A stretch of 64,000 nucleotides of DNA, from contig NZ_CP051774.1 of assembly GCF_012913485.1 (NCBI RefSeq), positions 868,001 to 932,000 of the forward strand, given 5' to 3'. The notes beneath the pieces are model-generated. The model ran no database searches. It had not been told where the DNA came from and saw nothing but the letters and a program-made list of their open reading frames with translations. Below are positions 8,099-17,576 of the stretch, piece after piece. Origin of the DNA: Luteolibacter luteus (GTDB lineage: Bacteria > Verrucomicrobiota > Verrucomicrobiia > Verrucomicrobiales > Akkermansiaceae). The translations under genes were made by a program, and so were the position numbers. Every line of letters begins with the position of its first letter. Within the stretch, counting starts at the first letter, position 1.

Positions 8099-8569
8099 TT
8101 ACCTCTTCCTCCACTGCGACCATGGATGTTCCACCAGGCAGGCATTATAGTAGCGCGGGTCGTCGGAAACCTCCTCGCCTACCCATTCCGGTTTTTCGAA
8201 CTCCGATCCTTCTTCGTCGAGTTCGATCTCGGCGACGATCAGGCCGTGGTTTTCGCCAGCGAATTCATCGATTTCCCATAGGTGCCCGCCGTGACGGCGT
8301 TCGTAGCGAACCTTATCGAGCAAGGGGGGCGTGCAGAGCAGCAGGAGCTCATCCGCCTCCCCAACCGGAATCTCGTACTCGAACTCCTTCCGTGAAACGC
8401 CTTCGCTCAAACCCTTGATAGTGAGGAAGCCTTTGTCGCCTTTGATCCGAACACGGACCGTGCGCTCCTTCTCGCGGCACAGGTAGCCCTGCACAATCCG
8501 CTCACCGGGGAGCCCCTCCCGCCAAGCCTCGGACTTCACCAGGAACTTTCTTTCGATCTCGGTCGGCAT
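8099..8569 (-). CDS. CYTH-domain protein, triphosphate tunnel phosphatase family
   Basis: A 156-residue single CYTH domain beginning with the signature EIERKFLV at residues 4-11. Paired charged strands typical of the tunnel follow: RTVRVRIKGDKGFLTIKG, EFEYEIP, VRYERRHGGHLWEIDEF and IVAEIELDEE. Small stand-alone bacterial members hydrolyse inorganic triphosphate or related nucleoside triphosphates; adenylate cyclase activity is known for some relatives. The start at 8567-8569 places the motif at the usual distance from the N-terminus. It lies downstream of smc on the same strand with a 150-base gap. Confidence 0.88.
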   Translation of the reverse strand: MPTEIERKFLVKSEAWREGLPGERIVQGYLCREKERTVRVRIKGDKGFLTIKGLSEGVSRKEFEYEIPVGEADELLLLCTPPLLDKVRYERRHGGHLWEIDEFAGENHGLIVAEIELDEEGSEFEKPEWVGEEVSDDPRYYNACLVEHPWSQWRKR

Positions 8570-8719
8570 ATGGAGAAAGATTTCACACCCGGAGGAGGAT
8601 GCAATCGAAGCTGCTCCGCAGATGCACCCTCGGTAAAATCGAGGGACGGAAAGCAGATCCACCCGGACCGACCCTCCGTCCCTCATCCCTCTTCTGTCGG
8701 AAGAACCGTTGGAAATTCC

Positions 8720-11700
8720 TTACGCGTCGAGTCGCAGCGCGGCCTTTTGTGCAGCGGTCTTCGCCTCGCCCTTGTTGGCCATGTCATCCGCGCTGGTGAG
8801 GCGCATGCCGACCGGCTTCGAGACACCGAACTCTTCCATCGTCACGCCGTACATCACGTCGGCGCGCGCCATGGTGCGCTTCGAGTGGGTCACGATGATG
8901 AACTGGCTGTTGTCGATGAAACGATCGAGGACCTTCACGAAGCGGTTGATGTTCGACTCGTCGAGCGGCGCATCAAGTTCGTCGAGCACGCAGAAGGGGC
9001 TCGGCTTGATCATGTAGATCGAGAAGAGCAGCGCCACCGCGGTCATCGAGCGCTCGCCACCGGAGAGCAGCGAGATGCTCTGCAGCTTCTTGCCCGGCGG
9101 CTTGGCAATCACCTCGATGCCCGATTCCAAGGGATCACTCTCGTCCACCAGCATCAGGTCGGCCTGGCCCTTCTCACCGAAGAGTTCCTTGAACATGTCC
9201 CGGAAATTGAGCTTCACCTGTGCGAAGGTCTCGGCAAAGCGGCGCTGGGTCTCTTCGTTGATCTTCTCGATCACCTCAATGAGGTTTTGCTTCGAGCTCA
9301 CGAGGTCATCGTAGTTCGAACGGACCTCGTTGTAGCGTTCCTCAAGCTCCTCATATTCCTCGATGGCGTCGACGTTCACCGGGCCCATCGAATCGAGGCG
9401 ACGCTTGAGATCCCCCACCGTGGCTTCCACGAAGCTCCAGTCGGGCTCACCGGTCATTTCGGTCGGCAGCTCCGGCATTTCGTCGGATCCCTTCGAAGCA
9501 TCCACCACGATGATTGCCGGCTCCTCGTCCTCCGAGTCTTCGCTTTCCACAAAAGTCTGGCGACCTCCGCGGGATTGCTGGGACTTCTGCGAGGCGATGC
9601 AGGAAAGCAGCGCATGGGCGTCCGGTTCGAAAGTGGCTAGTTCCACCTGATGGCGTTCGAGAATTGCGGACACCAGGCTCTCCAGACGAAGCTCGATCTT
9701 GGTGATCGCGACTTCCTCGCGACCGCGCTGCTCGGAAGCCTTCGCATGACGGCGACGAGCTTCGGATAGCTCGCCCTCGGCCTTGTCGATCGCTTCCAGC
9801 AACTCGTTCCGGCGACCCGTGCGCGACTCGATTTCGATCCCGAGATCCTCTGCTTCCGCCTGGTGGGTCTCCACCTCTTCGGCCAGGCGGGCGTTCTCCG
9901 CCGCGGCGGATTCAATGCGCTGGACGAAGGACTCGATTTCCGTTTCGCGGCGGATGGAAAGTTCGCGGAGTTCGCTGAGGCGAGCCTCCATCGGCTGCTG
10001 CTGGGCTTCCGCTGCGTGCTTCGCTTGGCGTTCCACGGCGAGCGAGGTGCGCAACTCGTTCAGGGCTTGGGCAAGCTCGGCCTCGTCGCGTTGCGAACCT
10101 TCCACTTGCGACTGCAGACGGCGCTGGTCTTCCTCGTGCCCCTCCAGACGCTCACGGGCCATCGCGAGTTCGCTCTCCAGACCGCTACGGCTGTCATTCG
10201 CAGCCTGCTCGCGGGCATCGAGCTCACCCCGCTCCCAGCGGACATTCTCCAGCTTCGTCTGCACGCCTTCCACCTCACGACTGGCGAGCGTGAGCTGGCC
10301 TTGCAGCGTGGAAAGCTCCACCTTGTGGCGCTGGATTCGCTCGCGGCAGACCTCCATCTCTTCCTGAAGCTGGGACAACGAGGTTTCGAGATCGGTGACA
10401 CGCTGGCGGGCTGCAGCTTCCGCTTCCACAAGTCCGGCCACTTCCTTCTCAAGGTCGCGGACCTCGTTCTGAAGCTCGAGCACCGACACGTTGCCTTCGC
10501 CAGCATCGCCACCGTGGATGATACCCTCTGCGCTCACTACTTCACCGGCTTGCGTGACCATCGTCACATCCGGGAAGGACGTGCGCAGGCGCATCGCCGT
10601 CGCGTAATTCGGGACGATCAGCACCTTGTCCAGCAGACGCTCGATGACTCGGGCGACACGCGGATCGGACTTCACGCGATCAAGCGCCCAGCCCACGGCA
10701 CCTTCCGGCAGCGCTTCCATCTGCGTGCCCCCATTGTGACCGACAAAGGTCTCGGGCAGAATCGCTGCTTGGCCGAGACGCTTCTCGGTGAGACGGGAAA
10801 TGATCGCATCGGCCAGCTTCTCATCGGAGACAAGAACGGCCTGCAGGTTTTGACCGAGTGCGGTTTCGATCGCACGGGCACAAGAGCGGTCCGCTTCGAT
10901 GAAATTCGCGATCACACCGTGGATGCCCGGCTTGAAGCGCTCGGCATCGTCAAGGCCGTCGAGCACCTTGCGGGTGCCCTTCTGGAAACCTTCGCCGCTC
11001 GCAACGAGCTGGCGGACGACCTTCAGGCGCGAGTCGCGCTGGGCAAGAAGCTTGTGGGCATCGGCAGCCGCGGTTCGGGCTGCATCGAGGTCACCCCGGG
11101 TATGCTGGTAGCCGCGCTCCGCTTTCTGGAAGGCCTCTTCCAGTTCGGTCGTGCGGGCCGCATGCTCATCGAGTTCAGCGGCGATGCGATTGCGCTGCTC
11201 GCTGGTTTCCTCGATTTCGAGATTCAGGCGTTGCTCTTCATCGGCCAGCATCCGGGCGCGCTCGCGGCTGGTCTCCAGCTGGGCCAGCGAGCTTTCGATG
11301 CGGGCTTGGGTGGAAGCGATGATCGTCTGGGCGCGGTTCGCTTCGGCACGAGCTTCGCGCAGTTGGGCTTCGATCTCCTCACGGCCACCGCGGGCCATGC
11401 GGGTGCGCTCCTCCTGATCGGTGAGCTGGATCTCCTGCTCCGCGATACGGCGGGCCAGTTGTTCCAAGGCTTCGTTCGCGGCAACGACATCGAACTCCTG
11501 CTGCGCGAGCTTCTCACGGGTGGTTTCGATTTCCTCGCGGTTCTGGGAAATGCGGCCTTCCAGCTCGGCCTTGCGTTCTTCGTTGAAGGCCACCCGGCCT
11601 TGGGCTGCGGAGAGTTGGTTGCGGTGCGAGTTGAGCTGCTGCCGGAGGTCCGCGAGTTCGCCTTCGAAATTGCGGGCCGCGAGACGCGCGTCGGCCACAG

Positions 11701-12502
11701 CCTCTTCCTTCGGCTCCATCAGGCGCTCGAGCTCGGCCTCGGTGGCTTCGAGTGAGCGGATGGAGGTTTTCAGCTCGTCACGCTCAGCGGTGTATTCCAC
11801 GAAACGCTTGTGGCCGAGGTGCGTGTCGAGGATCCGGACATCACCAGCCAGTGCCTGATAGCGGCGGGCCTTGGCGACTTGGCGCTTGAGCGAGTTCATC
11901 CGGCGCTCTTGTTCCGCCAGGACATCGGAAACGCGTAGCAAGTTCGCCTCGGTGAACTCCAGCTTGCGGAGGGCTTCCTTCTTCTCGCGCTTGTACTTCG
12001 TGATACCCGCGGCTTCTTCGAACACCGCGCGACGCTCTTCCGGCTTGGAGGAAAGGATCTGGTCGATCTGGCCCTGCGCCATGATCGAGTAGGCGGTGCG
12101 GCCGATGCCGGTGTCCATGAGCAGGTCATGGATGTCCTTCAGGCGGCAGAGCGTACCGTTGATGCGATACTCGGACTTTCCGTCCCGGAAGACGCGGCGG
12201 GTAAGGGAGACCTCGTTGTAGTCAACCTTCAGCGCTGCCTCGCAATCCGCCATCGTCATGGTCACCTCCGCCATGCCGAGCGGCTTGCGCTTCTCGGTAC
12301 CATTGAAAATAACGTCCGCCATCTCACCGCCGCGCAAGGCCTTGGCCGAGGTTTCTCCCAGCACCCAGCGGATGGCATCCACCACGTTGGATTTCCCGCA
12401 GCCATTCGGGCCGACGATGCCCGTGACGCCTTGGTGGAACTCGATCTTCGTTTTGTCCGCAAAGGACTTGAAGCCGTGCATTTCCAACGATTTAAGATAC
12501 AT
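8720..12502 (-). CDS. smc: Chromosome segregation protein SMC
   Basis: Condensin ATPase of 1260 residues that organises and segregates the chromosome. The N-terminal head has Walker A GPNGCGKSN at 31-39. Long coiled coils flank a hinge in the middle. The C-terminal head has the ABC signature LSGGERS near 1150 and Walker B CVLDELDAPLD near 1175. Length is normal for bacterial SMC. An acidic insert (ESEDSEDEE near residue 985) lies in the second coiled coil. The ATG at 12500-12502 gives MYLKSLEMHGFKSF, the standard SMC N-terminus. ScpA and ScpB are not in the window. Confidence 0.97.
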   Translation of the reverse strand: MYLKSLEMHGFKSFADKTKIEFHQGVTGIVGPNGCGKSNVVDAIRWVLGETSAKALRGGEMADVIFNGTEKRKPLGMAEVTMTMADCEAALKVDYNEVSLTRRVFRDGKSEYRINGTLCRLKDIHDLLMDTGIGRTAYSIMAQGQIDQILSSKPEERRAVFEEAAGITKYKREKKEALRKLEFTEANLLRVSDVLAEQERRMNSLKRQVAKARRYQALAGDVRILDTHLGHKRFVEYTAERDELKTSIRSLEATEAELERLMEPKEEAVADARLAARNFEGELADLRQQLNSHRNQLSAAQGRVAFNEERKAELEGRISQNREEIETTREKLAQQEFDVVAANEALEQLARRIAEQEIQLTDQEERTRMARGGREEIEAQLREARAEANRAQTIIASTQARIESSLAQLETSRERARMLADEEQRLNLEIEETSEQRNRIAAELDEHAARTTELEEAFQKAERGYQHTRGDLDAARTAAADAHKLLAQRDSRLKVVRQLVASGEGFQKGTRKVLDGLDDAERFKPGIHGVIANFIEADRSCARAIETALGQNLQAVLVSDEKLADAIISRLTEKRLGQAAILPETFVGHNGGTQMEALPEGAVGWALDRVKSDPRVARVIERLLDKVLIVPNYATAMRLRTSFPDVTMVTQAGEVVSAEGIIHGGDAGEGNVSVLELQNEVRDLEKEVAGLVEAEAAARQRVTDLETSLSQLQEEMEVCRERIQRHKVELSTLQGQLTLASREVEGVQTKLENVRWERGELDAREQAANDSRSGLESELAMARERLEGHEEDQRRLQSQVEGSQRDEAELAQALNELRTSLAVERQAKHAAEAQQQPMEARLSELRELSIRRETEIESFVQRIESAAAENARLAEEVETHQAEAEDLGIEIESRTGRRNELLEAIDKAEGELSEARRRHAKASEQRGREEVAITKIELRLESLVSAILERHQVELATFEPDAHALLSCIASQKSQQSRGGRQTFVESEDSEDEEPAIIVVDASKGSDEMPELPTEMTGEPDWSFVEATVGDLKRRLDSMGPVNVDAIEEYEELEERYNEVRSNYDDLVSSKQNLIEVIEKINEETQRRFAETFAQVKLNFRDMFKELFGEKGQADLMLVDESDPLESGIEVIAKPPGKKLQSISLLSGGERSMTAVALLFSIYMIKPSPFCVLDELDAPLDESNINRFVKVLDRFIDNSQFIIVTHSKRTMARADVMYGVTMEEFGVSKPVGMRLTSADDMANKGEAKTAAQKAALRLDA

Positions 12503-12741
12503 GCGACAGAAGGGGTTAGAGGTTCCGTCCGAGAGGGAATCCGGACGATTCCGATCATACCCCGAACCTCCCTCTGTAAAAGATCCGCCGAAGAGAACAC
12601 CTACATCTTGTATCAAAATCGAAAAAACACCACTACCTGTGGAGTTTTGTGAACTTTAAGTTTTCCAAATCATTCTGCATGGAGCGAGGGAGAATCCACG
12701 CTTGAGTTGTCCTACAGCTTGAGATTTGCTCTCTTCCCGCC

Positions 12742-13833
12742 ATGCCTGCCATCATGTCCGAATTTCTCACTGTTTCGCGAGCCGCCCACGACAAGTTGGT
12801 GGAAGCGGCCTACCGGAGCCGGGGCTACACGGCGGATGAAGCAGCAGAAGGCGCCAAGCTGGCAGCCGAAGCGGCACGCCACGGAATCCGCACCCATCAC
12901 GCGCTTAAAGCACTCCATCTTGACCACCTCTTCGGCAGCGCGACGGGCGGTTGCGTTCCTGGTGCTGAAATCGAAGTGGTGACGAGCCGGTTCGCCGGCT
13001 CCGAAACTTGGAATGCCCATCGCAAGCTCGGTCAGAGTGTCGCCTACCGTGCGATCGAGCGCTGCATCGAGTTGGCCGACCAATACGGCATCGGCCAAGT
13101 GAGCGTGGACAATGCATTCCACTACCTGTGGGGGGGCGGCTACGTGATGGAAGCTGCGGAGCGTGGCTACATCGCCTACACGAACTGCACCTCGACGCTG
13201 GCCGAAGTGGTTCCTTTCGGGGGCAGGTTCCCCACCTTGGGCACGAATCCCCACTCTTGGGGCTTCCCGACCACCGAGGCTCTCGGCTTCCCGGTTGTGA
13301 GCGATTGGGCCACTTCCACGGTAGCCATGGGCCGGGTCCAGGCGCTGAAACGAGAAGGCAAGAGCCTCCCGCCTGGCGCCGCCGTGGACAAGGATGGCAG
13401 GCCGACCACCGATCCGAATGAAGTGGCAGCCCTGCTCCCCTTCGGCGCGCACAAGGGCTATGCCATGTGCCTCATCAACGAACTTTACGCCAGCCTGATC
13501 GGCGGCTCCTTGCCAACCCTTCGCGGTCGCTCCGCCAAGGCACCGGCGGGCGAAAAAACCACCGCCGCCTTCTACTTCCAAGTCATCCACCCGGATGCCA
13601 TCAGCGGTGGGGATTTCGCCAAGGGCCGGGATCAGATGGAGAACCTCAAGGTGGTGCTGAAGGATGTCTTCGGCCATGGGAACGAAAGCTGTATCTTGCC
13701 AGGCCAGCTTGAAGCGGAAGCCCGGAAGAAGTCGGATGCTGCTGGCGGCCTCCATTTCACGGCGGCCGAGCTCAGCGAGTTCAATGAGCTAGCCGGGGAA
13801 ATCGGTGCCGCTCCCTTGGAGGCGATCGATTGA
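12742..13833 (+). CDS. Malate/L-lactate dehydrogenase family (Ldh2) NAD(P)-dependent oxidoreductase
   Basis: A 363-residue member of the family that includes ureidoglycolate, sulfolactate and delta-1-piperideine-2-carboxylate reductases. The conserved catalytic histidine region GIRTHHALKALHLDHL is near residues 51-66. The GTNPHSWGFPT substrate/cofactor loop and LLPFGAHKGYAMCLINELYASLIGG follow as in the family. The exact 2-hydroxyacid substrate is not fixed by sequence. A start four codons later (ATG 12754) is equally plausible. It diverges from smc and is followed by a strong terminator, so it is probably monocistronic. Confidence 0.85.
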   Translation: MPAIMSEFLTVSRAAHDKLVEAAYRSRGYTADEAAEGAKLAAEAARHGIRTHHALKALHLDHLFGSATGGCVPGAEIEVVTSRFAGSETWNAHRKLGQSVAYRAIERCIELADQYGIGQVSVDNAFHYLWGGGYVMEAAERGYIAYTNCTSTLAEVVPFGGRFPTLGTNPHSWGFPTTEALGFPVVSDWATSTVAMGRVQALKREGKSLPPGAAVDKDGRPTTDPNEVAALLPFGAHKGYAMCLINELYASLIGGSLPTLRGRSAKAPAGEKTTAAFYFQVIHPDAISGGDFAKGRDQMENLKVVLKDVFGHGNESCILPGQLEAEARKKSDAAGGLHFTAAELSEFNELAGEIGAAPLEAID

Positions 13834-13861
13834 GGCCCGATTCCAGCCGAATCTTTTAGGA

Positions 13862-13888
13862 AGCGCCCGGCATCCCCGGGCGCTTTTT
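13862..13888 (+). terminator. Rho-independent terminator
   Basis: Nine-base stem AGCGCCCGG (13862-13870) / CCGGGCGCT (13876-13884), a five-base loop and a T-tract immediately after. It follows the stop of the Ldh2-family gene by about 30 bases. Confidence 0.9.
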
Positions 13889-13893
13889 GTAGG

Positions 13894-14733
13894 CTACAAC
13901 GCCACCCGGATGCGCTCCGTGAGATCGCTGGAAGTATGGTAAGCCACGTGGTCGATCTGCCTGACCACCACTACGCCGCGAGTGGCCGAAGTAATGAAGA
14001 CCTCATCCGCCGCGCCCACGTGCGCTGCTGTTAGAACCTCTTCCGCCACTTCGATCCCCAGCTCGCGGCACTTCGCGATCACCAGCGCCCGCATGGTACC
14101 GGGCAAGCACCCCGAAGACAGCGGAGGGGTATAGACCTTCCCCTGCATCACCAAGAAGACATTCGAGGTGGTGCCTTCGCAGAGTTCGGCCTTGGTATTA
14201 TAGAAGAGCATCTCGTCCACTCCCTTGCGGCGGGCTTCGTCGAGAGCCACGAGATTCTCCGCATAGGAGGCACATTTGATCCCCGCCAAAGGGGAGGCCT
14301 CGTTCCGGGGAAAAGCCGCAGTCGCCAACATCACGGATTGAGGAGGCTCGGGAGCGGCGGAAGCAGTAATCCAGACTAGGGAGTTCCATCCTTGTTTCAG
14401 GTCTGACAAGTCCCCTTCCCCGGCGCTCAAGGCGATCCGCACGCGGGCCCGCCCCTGATCCAGAGCCTGCCGTTTCAAGAGACCGGAGATTGCCTCCGCG
14501 ATCCGCACCGTGCCTAGATCCTGACCGCTCCATCCGAACCGCTCGGCCCCCGCCCTCATGCGCTCCAGATGCATCTCGAGCACCGCCGGTCTGCCATTGA
14601 CCGCGAGCAGCGTTTCAAAAATGCCGAGCCCATGGGTGAAGCCCCGGTCCCGCGGGGAAACCGTCAGCGGCCCATCGAGGTATTCGCCATTGCACCAGAT
14701 CCAGCTCACACGCGCAATCTGGCCCGGCTTCAC
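13894..14733 (-). CDS. pabC: Class IV aminotransferase, probably 4-amino-4-deoxychorismate lyase
   Basis: A 279-residue PLP enzyme of fold type IV. The N-terminal segment WCNGEYLDG...DRGFTHGLGIFETL is typical of this class. K153 in GIKCASYAENL is the likely PLP lysine, and E187 in CEGTTSNVFLV the ring-nitrogen contact. Branched-chain and D-amino-acid aminotransferases share these features, so the lyase role in folate synthesis is the best but not the only reading. No ATG is present at the start; GTG at 14731-14733 is used. It diverges from the acpH-like gene. Confidence 0.75.
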   Translation of the reverse strand: MKPGQIARVSWIWCNGEYLDGPLTVSPRDRGFTHGLGIFETLLAVNGRPAVLEMHLERMRAGAERFGWSGQDLGTVRIAEAISGLLKRQALDQGRARVRIALSAGEGDLSDLKQGWNSLVWITASAAPEPPQSVMLATAAFPRNEASPLAGIKCASYAENLVALDEARRKGVDEMLFYNTKAELCEGTTSNVFLVMQGKVYTPPLSSGCLPGTMRALVIAKCRELGIEVAEEVLTAAHVGAADEVFITSATRGVVVVRQIDHVAYHTSSDLTERIRVAL

Positions 14734-14789
14734 CTCCCGCGCAAAGCCTCCATTGCGCCCAAGCTCGTCACACGCTCCATTGGCGGCAG

Positions 14790-15395
14790 TTGAACTACCT
14801 TTCCCATCTCTTCCTCGCGGAAAACAACGCCGCTTCCCGCACGGGCAATCTGCTCGGCGACTTCGTGACCGGGCGCCCGGAAGCGCTGAAGGATCACTTT
14901 CCCGATGCGGTCCTGAAGGGCATCGTCCGTCATCGTGCCATCGATCGCTTCACTGACTCACACCGGGTGACGGCCTGGCTTCGAGGTGCCGTGGCACCTT
15001 CACGACGGCGCTTTGCCGGGGTGATTAGCGATATCGTCCACGACTACTTCCTGACCCGCCGCTGGGCGGAGTTCTGTAGCATTCCCTTCCGCAGCTTCGT
15101 CGATGAATGCAATGCCTGCCTCCGCGAACACCTCGCGATCCTGCCGCCCGAGCTCTCCGATACCTTGGAGCAGCGCATCGAGGACGATTGGCTGGGCCAC
15201 TACGGCACCGATGAGGGGCTGGACGGGGTGTTTCACCGGGTCGCCCTCCGGCATCACGGTTTCAGCCCGATCAAGGACGCGGTGCAGGACCTGAAGCAGA
15301 ACCGCGAAATGTTCGAAAAAGGCTTCGAGGAGTTCTTCCCCGACCTCGTCACCTGGGTCGGGAAACTCGGACCGGAGGCGGATGCACTGATTTAG
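14790..15395 (+). CDS. acpH: Acyl carrier protein phosphodiesterase (DUF479 family)
   Basis: Predicted to remove 4'-phosphopantetheine from holo-ACP. The 201-residue protein has the family N-terminus NYLSHLFLA and the metal-binding region GNLLGDFVTG...VRHRAIDRFTDSH, plus SDIVHDYFLTRRW, as in AcpH. The homologous N-terminus starts exactly at a TTG (14790-14792), with no ATG nearby, so a TTG start is inferred. No strong Shine-Dalgarno site precedes it. Whether it acts on ACP here or another phosphodiester is untested. Confidence 0.8.
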   Translation: MNYLSHLFLAENNAASRTGNLLGDFVTGRPEALKDHFPDAVLKGIVRHRAIDRFTDSHRVTAWLRGAVAPSRRRFAGVISDIVHDYFLTRRWAEFCSIPFRSFVDECNACLREHLAILPPELSDTLEQRIEDDWLGHYGTDEGLDGVFHRVALRHHGFSPIKDAVQDLKQNREMFEKGFEEFFPDLVTWVGKLGPEADALI

Positions 15396-15445
15396 GCCTT
15401 CGACCTCCGGGAAATCCGCGCCTAGGTTCCGCGCGACACACTTCC

Positions 15446-15805
15446 ATGCGCGCCCTGCTTTTCATCGCCGGCATCCTGCTGGCCGCTCTCGGTTTCCTCG
15501 CCTTCCAAGGATCGAAAGATCCCCTGCTGCTTCAAGGTGGCCTCACCCTCGGTGGTGGATTCGTCATCTGTGGCATCTTCAGCATCCGCGCCAAGTGGCA
15601 CGGCATCGCCGGGGCCGGCCTGCTGGCCTTCCTCGGCTTCATCCGTACCGTGCCATCGGTGGTGAGCGGCGAAAAAGGCCCCGCCGCGCCCTTCATGCTG
15701 GGCGCCGCGACGATCTGCCTGGTGGTCCTGATCTCCGTGATCCAGACCTTCCGAGCCGAGCGCACACGACGCTCAATTGAAAAGCTGAAGGCGGGGGTAG
15801 AGTAA
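15446..15805 (+). CDS. Small four-helix integral membrane protein, function unknown
   Basis: A 119-residue protein with about four predicted membrane helices (roughly 3-20, 28-45, 52-68 and 82-100) and a short basic tail, TFRAERTRRSIEKLKAG. No catalytic or transport motif is visible. It follows acpH by 50 bases on the same strand and ends one base before the convergent ABC permease gene, so it may share a transcript with acpH. I do not recognise the family. Confidence 0.7.
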   Translation: MRALLFIAGILLAALGFLAFQGSKDPLLLQGGLTLGGGFVICGIFSIRAKWHGIAGAGLLAFLGFIRTVPSVVSGEKGPAAPFMLGAATICLVVLISVIQTFRAERTRRSIEKLKAGVE

Positions 15806-15806
15806 C

Positions 15807-17576
15807 TCAGTTCCCCGCATCAAGCTCCCCCACGCTACCTGACAACACCTCCTTCGCCATCGCCCGACGGGTCAAGATCAGCCGGTAGATCAGCCAGGTC
15901 GTCAAGAGCGCCCCGACCGCGAGCCAGAAGGTGAAGGCCGCCGGCACTGCCCGCGCGATTTCCACGGGCAGTTCCGCCAGACTCAGTAAGGACAAGCTGG
16001 CGTAGATCGGCGTGCTCAGCGGAGAGATGGAGAGCAGCCACGCCACGGCGGGATACATCTCGTCACCGACCGGGATGAGCACGGCACCAATCATGATCGG
16101 CAGGACTCCGACAAAAATTGCCATCAGCGTTACCACCCGGCCACCCCAAGCTTCGAGTAGCAATTGGAAGCTCAAGCCACAGGTCAGCATGACCGCCACG
16201 AAGTAGCCGAAGGTTTTCATCGGCACGACGTGCCCCGGGAACCACACGGACTCCACCACGCCACGGGTAAACAGGAACCATCCCGCAGCACCCGCCACGG
16301 CCATCACGATTACGAACCAAAAGGACGTGGCGGGATCCGAAAGGAAAGGCAAAGAGCTGCGCCCCTGCTTGCGCGCGCGACGCCAGCCTTTCACCTGGTT
16401 CTCAGGGGTCGGCGTGATGATGCCACCAAGCAGGAAGATCAGCAGCAGTGTGAAGAGGCCGTAGACCCCGGCCATCACCACAGCCTCCATGGGCTGCGGT
16501 TCCCGAGGCCCGCCGACGATATTCATAAGGCCGCCCCTCAGCGCCCGGGAAGGAAAGAGATCGCCGCTCTCCACCAGAGGCAGCGCATTCCCCAAGAGCA
16601 GGATCTGGATCCAGATGTAGAAGCCCGTCGCCCACAGCTTCCCGAGCAGGTGGGATTCCGCGCGCCGCCAGCGCCGGCACAGCATGATGATGAAGGTCAG
16701 GATCAGCGCGAGCTGCGAGAACAGCGTGAAAACCAGCTCCGAGAAATCCAGGCCGAAGAACTTCACCACCGGCACAAAGCGCCGGAAAAGCCGCAGCGGG
16801 CCCGCCGCCTCCTCAGGCAGCATCTTCGGGAGGCACTCCTCCACTACCGGCGTGATCGTCAGGTATTTGAAGAATACCAGGCCGAACTTCGAGAGCTGAG
16901 GGATCACCGTGTAGAGACAGAAGACCAAACCGATGGATGCGAGGAAAGCCCAGCGGCGGTTCTTCGCCACCGTACCGGTGAGCAAGCCGGTGAAGTGGTA
17001 GAGCAATGCGGAACTCAAAAGGGCCGTATAAAGCTGCAGCCACACCGTGGATTCCACCCGCCCCTTCCAAAAGAGCCACGCCGCGAAGGGCAAGGTAGTA
17101 AAGAACATCACATACTCCCGCACCGGCAGGCCGAAAACGTAGCCAATCACCTTCGACAGCGGCGACATCGGGATCAACCGCTGGTAGTCGATCACTCCTT
17201 CATCGCGTTCCGCGGTCATACCGCCCGCTACCTGCGCGGTGCCAAAGACGAAGAGAATGACTCCCTGTAGGATCAGCATGGGAATCAGGGCGGCACGCGC
17301 TGCCGGCTCCAAGTGCTTCGCATTCAGGGCGGCGATATCAATCGTGGCAGTTGGGTCCGCGCTCAGAATCGTCTCCGCCACACGGGTCGCCGTGCTGACA
17401 CCCGCCGAGTAAGCCATCGCGACCATGAAGCCGGCAATCAGTACCGTAAGGAGCAAGGACACGCCAAGCCCCCGCGGCCGAAGCCGGGAGCAGCAGTAGC
17501 GGCGGAAAATCGGATTGTCCCACACACGCCACGCAGGGTGCGCGAGAGGCTTTGCCGGGGAGGTTTCGGAACTCAT
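15807..17576 (-). CDS. ABC-2 type transporter permease
   Basis: A 589-residue polytopic membrane protein with around twelve hydrophobic helices. Early sequence FGTAQVAGGMTAERDEGVIDYQRLIPMSPLSKVIGY is the usual ABC-2 permease hallmark between the first helices. Its start codon overlaps the stop of the ATPase gene by 4 bases (ATGA), so the two are coupled and most likely form one exporter. The size, about twice a minimal ABC-2 permease, suggests two fused halves. The substrate is unknown. Confidence 0.85.
   Translation of the reverse strand: MSSETSPAKPLAHPAWRVWDNPIFRRYCCSRLRPRGLGVSLLLTVLIAGFMVAMAYSAGVSTATRVAETILSADPTATIDIAALNAKHLEPAARAALIPMLILQGVILFVFGTAQVAGGMTAERDEGVIDYQRLIPMSPLSKVIGYVFGLPVREYVMFFTTLPFAAWLFWKGRVESTVWLQLYTALLSSALLYHFTGLLTGTVAKNRRWAFLASIGLVFCLYTVIPQLSKFGLVFFKYLTITPVVEECLPKMLPEEAAGPLRLFRRFVPVVKFFGLDFSELVFTLFSQLALILTFIIMLCRRWRRAESHLLGKLWATGFYIWIQILLLGNALPLVESGDLFPSRALRGGLMNIVGGPREPQPMEAVVMAGVYGLFTLLLIFLLGGIITPTPENQVKGWRRARKQGRSSLPFLSDPATSFWFVIVMAVAGAAGWFLFTRGVVESVWFPGHVVPMKTFGYFVAVMLTCGLSFQLLLEAWGGRVVTLMAIFVGVLPIMIGAVLIPVGDEMYPAVAWLLSISPLSTPIYASLSLLSLAELPVEIARAVPAAFTFWLAVGALLTTWLIYRLILTRRAMAKEVLSGSVGELDAGN

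Noticed and set aside
9863..11755. A 630-codon open frame antisense to smc
   Set aside because: Lies entirely under the coiled-coil part of smc, where charged codons keep the reverse strand open. No domain seen.
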